Made by a program: the position numbers and the translations under genes
From: DSYU01 sp963827605
GTDB lineage: Bacteria; Chloroflexota; Anaerolineae; Anaerolineales; Anaerolineaceae
Reading direction: 5' to 3'
DNA length: 64,000 bases
NCBI GenBank assembly: GCA_963827605.1
Contig: CAWHBK010000001.1
Coordinates: 1,116,001 to 1,180,000 of the forward strand
Shown here: piece by piece, positions 61,884-64,000 of the stretch
Numbering within the stretch: position 1 is the first letter of the stretch
Layout of the letters: every line of letters begins with the position of its first letter
Notes under the pieces: generated by a model
Seen by the model: only the letters and a program-made list of their open reading frames with translations
What the model was told of the DNA's origin: nothing
The model's database searches: none

Positions 61884-62205
61884 ACGTTTGGTGTGAAATA
61901 GATTGGGTGGTTTTGTAGGGCGCCGGTTGCTCCCGCAACCGCGGTCTGGTACGAACATCGGGCAGTCGAGGTAGTTTGCAAAGCGCGGCGATTTGAAATA
62001 CCCCCAAAATTTGCCCGAGACCCGCCCTGGGCTTGGCGCAAGGCGCCTTTGGGTCCCGGCCAGGGCAGGTCATGGGCTCATCCCCCGTGCCTTTTGCCAA
62101 ATCCGGCTGTGCAAAGCCTGTTCCTATCGAGATCCACGTACCAGACTGCGGTTGCGGTAGCAACCGGCCCGCTACACCCGCTATGGCCTATTTCACACCA
62201 AACGT
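61884..62205. mobile_element. MITE/BIME-like element with about 70-bp terminal inverted repeats
   Basis: The left arm 61884-61953 and right arm 62137-62205 are inverted copies. The outer 17 bases are identical (ACGTTTGGTGTGAAATA; its complement ends at 62205), and the inner parts (CCGGTTGCtCCCGCAACCG against its mirror, then GTCTGGTACG) match closely. Each arm also folds on itself and the left arm carries TTTTGTAGGGCG, as in the pstS-pstC element. CGCGAC occurs at 61874 and, inverted, at 62210-62215. The roughly 180-base centre has no recognisable gene. Confidence 0.75.
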
Positions 62206-62277
62206 GGGAGTCGCGAGGGGGTTAGGTCCAATACAGGTTAGTTTAGCCATTGGATCATGCGCATCACGATTCCCAGA

Positions 62278-62388
62278 GCTGGAAGCTGCGCCAACCATGG
62301 CGTGGGCTAAAAAAAACGAAACCCAGGGATATTTCCAGTCTTTTGGCTGCGTTTCTTTAGCCTCGCCAACCATGGCGCGGATTCCAGC
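62278..62388. repeat. second inverted repeat with duplicated 14-mer
   Basis: Arms of about 40 bases (62278-62319 and 62349-62388), each running from GCTGGAA to GGCTAAA, are imperfect mirror images. The near-palindrome CGCCAACCATGGCG occurs identically at 62289-62302 and 62364-62377. Confidence 0.7.
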
Positions 62389-62444
62389 CCCAGGACCAGA
62401 ACCATAACGAAATATTATTGGGGTTAGGTTAGATCCTCTTAAGT

Positions 62445-62450
62445 TATAAT
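62445..62450 (+). promoter_or_regulatory. candidate -10 box before the GH94-like gene
   Basis: A perfect TATAAT lies 45 bases before the ATG at 62495 and 6 bases after the outermost inverted repeat. A TTGGGG at 62419 is a poor -35 with a spacer that is too long. Confidence 0.4.
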
Positions 62451-62494
62451 ACCTTTGAGCTTCCACCCATCCCATCCTTTCAGGATCCTCCGCA

Positions 62495-64000
62495 ATGGGA
62501 AATCCCCCCACGCTCGACCCGACTAACCGGTACATCCTCGCTGCTTACCAGGACCAGCGCCCCTTTGCCAGCTTCCTGCCTGGGATTGCCGGCCCGACCG
62601 GCATCCCCATGTGGGTCTTCTACGTCAACCGCGGGCAGGCCGTCGCCAGTTTTGGCATTGAAAGCAAAGATTCACCCCTGATGGAATTCCAGCCCGCCAA
62701 TAAATCCTACCAGTCCACCCCCTACACCGGCTTTCGCACCTTTCTGAAGATCAACCGCGGCGGGCAGGCTGTGTTTTCCGAGCCCTTTGCCATTGGCAAC
62801 AAAGCCAATGTAGACGAGCAAAAAATGGTCATCGACGCCAACACGCTGGAACTGGTCGAACGCGATCCAGACGCAGGCATCCAGACCACCGTTACCTATT
62901 TCACCCTGCCCGGGGAGAATTTTGCCGCCCTGGCCCGGGCGGTGACTATCCAGAATATCAGCGCGGCTCCAATTTCCCTGGAAATCCTGGACGGCCTGCC
63001 CGCGTTGATCCCCTATGGAGTAAACAACAACCTGTTGAAAGAGATCCACCGCACCATCGAGTCGTGGATGGAAGTCTACAACCTGGAGGCAGGCATACCC
63101 TTCTATCACCTGCGCGCCTCCGTGGTGGACCGGGTGGAGGTAGAAACATTCCAGGCCGGCCATTTCGCCCTGGCGTTTGTCGAGCAAGCGGCGCTGCCCG
63201 GGCAGAACCGGCTGCTCCCCGCGCTGGTTGACCCGGTAGCCGTTTTTGGGGCGGATACCAGCTTTACCCGCCCGGAAGGTTTCCTACGCCAGCCGCTGGC
63301 GGAACTGCTTGCCGGTCGCCAGGTCACCTGCGGGCGCACCCCGTGCGGGCTGTTTGCCCACCAGGCGGAGCTGCTCCCCGCCCAGTCACTGACCATTTAC
63401 AGCCTGTACGGCCACGCAGCTGGATTGGAAATCCTCAACCGCCACGCCGGGCGGATTGCCCAGGCAAGTTACTTCAAAGCCAAGCACGCCGAAGCTTTGG
63501 CCCTGGTGAACAACCTCACCGCCGTGATCGACACCCGCACCGCCTCACCGGTGTTTGATGCCTACTGCCGACAGACCTTCCTCGATAATGTGCTGCGCGG
63601 CGGCTGGCCGGTTTGCTTTGGCGACCAGGTCTACCCGATCTACTCGCGCAAACACGGCGACCTGGAACGCGATTACAACGCCTTCTACCTGGCCCCCGAG
63701 CCTTACTCGCAAGGCGAAGGCAGCTACCGGGATGTCAATCAGAACCGCCGCGAAGATGTACTGTTCAACCCCCGCATCGGCGACTATCATATCCGCGCCT
63801 TTATGAGCCTCATCCAAACAGACGGCTACAACCCGCGCACGGTCCTGGGCAGCACCTTTACCCTCTCCCCTGAGCAGCAGGCCGCCGCCCTGGGTCCGCT
63901 GCGCGAGCCGGAAGGACTGCGCGCCGTACTGGCCAAACCCTTCACCCCCGGCAGGCTGCTCAAGCACCTCCTCGACCATCCGGTCGAGCTGCCTTGCCCT
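62495..64000 (+). CDS. large GH94-like (cellobiose phosphorylase-type) protein, N-terminal part
   Basis: An open frame of 502 codons from the ATG at 62495 runs off the window without a stop. It begins MGNPPTLDPTNRYILAAYQDQRPFASFLPGIAG, then IPMWVFYVNRGQAVASFG and MEFQPANKSYQSTP..GFRTFLKI, and further on FDAYCRQTFLDNVLRGGWPV and NQNRREDVLFNPRIGDYHIRAFMSLIQTDGYNPRT. The order of a beta-sandwich N-terminal domain followed by the start of a helical (alpha/alpha)6 region fits glycoside phosphorylases of the GH94 type. Proteins of this type are often annotated 'cellobiose phosphorylase' but are uncharacterised and usually above 1000 residues. Substrate and true activity are not known. No signal peptide, so it is cytosolic. 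Confidence 0.65.
   Translation, partial: MGNPPTLDPTNRYILAAYQDQRPFASFLPGIAGPTGIPMWVFYVNRGQAVASFGIESKDSPLMEFQPANKSYQSTPYTGFRTFLKINRGGQAVFSEPFAIGNKANVDEQKMVIDANTLELVERDPDAGIQTTVTYFTLPGENFAALARAVTIQNISAAPISLEILDGLPALIPYGVNNNLLKEIHRTIESWMEVYNLEAGIPFYHLRASVVDRVEVETFQAGHFALAFVEQAALPGQNRLLPALVDPVAVFGADTSFTRPEGFLRQPLAELLAGRQVTCGRTPCGLFAHQAELLPAQSLTIYSLYGHAAGLEILNRHAGRIAQASYFKAKHAEALALVNNLTAVIDTRTASPVFDAYCRQTFLDNVLRGGWPVCFGDQVYPIYSRKHGDLERDYNAFYLAPEPYSQGEGSYRDVNQNRREDVLFNPRIGDYHIRAFMSLIQTDGYNPRTVLGSTFTLSPEQQAAALGPLREPEGLRAVLAKPFTPGRLLKHLLDHPVELPCP

Larger units (their letters stand above)
61777..62438. repeat. nested inverted-repeat region, non-coding
   Basis: Most of the 780 bases between the Nudix start and the next gene are built from nested palindromes. 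The outermost pair is a perfect 13-base repeat, GAGGATCTAACCT (61777-61789) and AGGTTAGATCCTC (62426-62438). Inside lie two further inverted-repeat elements, listed separately. No frame shows coding character and there is no transposase. It may be a cluster of REP/BIME- or MITE-type elements. Confidence 0.75.

Noticed and set aside
1..64000. tRNA or rRNA genes
   Set aside because: Intergenic gaps were read for cloverleaf-like ends (CCA, GTTCRANNC); none was convincing. Without a covariance search, a short tRNA cannot be fully excluded.

Overview
The window looks like a piece of a Chloroflexota chromosome, most likely class Anaerolineae. This is inferred from gene content, with no marker gene search behind it: an NBR1-Ig-like lipoprotein, a large membrane transglutaminase, a TtuA/sulfur-carrier pair, a PhoU-CHAD pair, an ABC-exported glycan cluster rich in tandem GT2 enzymes, and GTG/TTG starts with AGGAG-type ribosome binding sites. 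Most of it is GC-rich, with an AT-richer tract at about 24.1-33 kb. No rRNA, tRNA or CRISPR array was seen.

Region 1 (1-6 kb): housekeeping genes. alr (minus, cut by the window edge) is divergent from tgt; then come a PstS-like lipoprotein, a small ThiS-type sulfur carrier with TtuA (tRNA thiolation), and recA with a candidate SOS-controlled promoter and an 11-bp terminator stem. Nearly every gene here is split by small frameshifts, including recA, which points to consensus errors and not to decay. Region 2 (5.5-13.7 kb): an NBR1-Ig lipoprotein, a GAF-PAS-adenylate cyclase, a membrane transglutaminase, a PAP2 phosphatase, a YtxH-like protein and a secreted metallopeptidase.

Region 3 (13.7-46.7 kb): a surface-polysaccharide locus, almost all on the minus strand. 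It has an O-antigen ligase/polymerase-like protein, a Wzz-like protein, a Wzm/Wzt ABC exporter, about ten glycosyltransferases, SAM methyltransferases, a complete rmlC-B-A-D dTDP-rhamnose operon and GT-C-like membrane proteins. A plus-strand AT-rich insert (24.2-29.5 kb) carries a fused acetyltransferase/3,4-ketoisomerase, a sugar aminotransferase, a GtrB-like transferase and a membrane protein, apparently making and using a dTDP-3-acetamido-3,6-dideoxyhexose. The insert is bracketed by the intact 3' end of a DUF2142-like gene and by a 3'-end remnant of a second copy, which suggests cassette exchange. One methyltransferase ends in a helical region built of perfect 21-bp/7-residue repeats. With the ABC exporter, this suggests a WbdD-like chain-length ruler whose length could change one 7-residue unit at a time.

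Region 4 (47-52.7 kb): a second polysaccharide unit, with a fused Zn-dehydrogenase/Gfo-Idh-MocA oxidoreductase, a heparinase II/III-like protein and a GT4 transferase. Region 5 (52.6-61.2 kb): phosphate control and uptake, phoB-phoR-pstSCAB-phoU plus a CHAD protein. Phased TTAA-type repeats before pstS form a candidate Pho box, and a REP-like element lies between pstS and pstC. Region 6 (61.2-64 kb): a Nudix hydrolase, about 0.7 kb of non-coding DNA built of nested inverted repeats, and the start of a large GH94-like protein running off the window.
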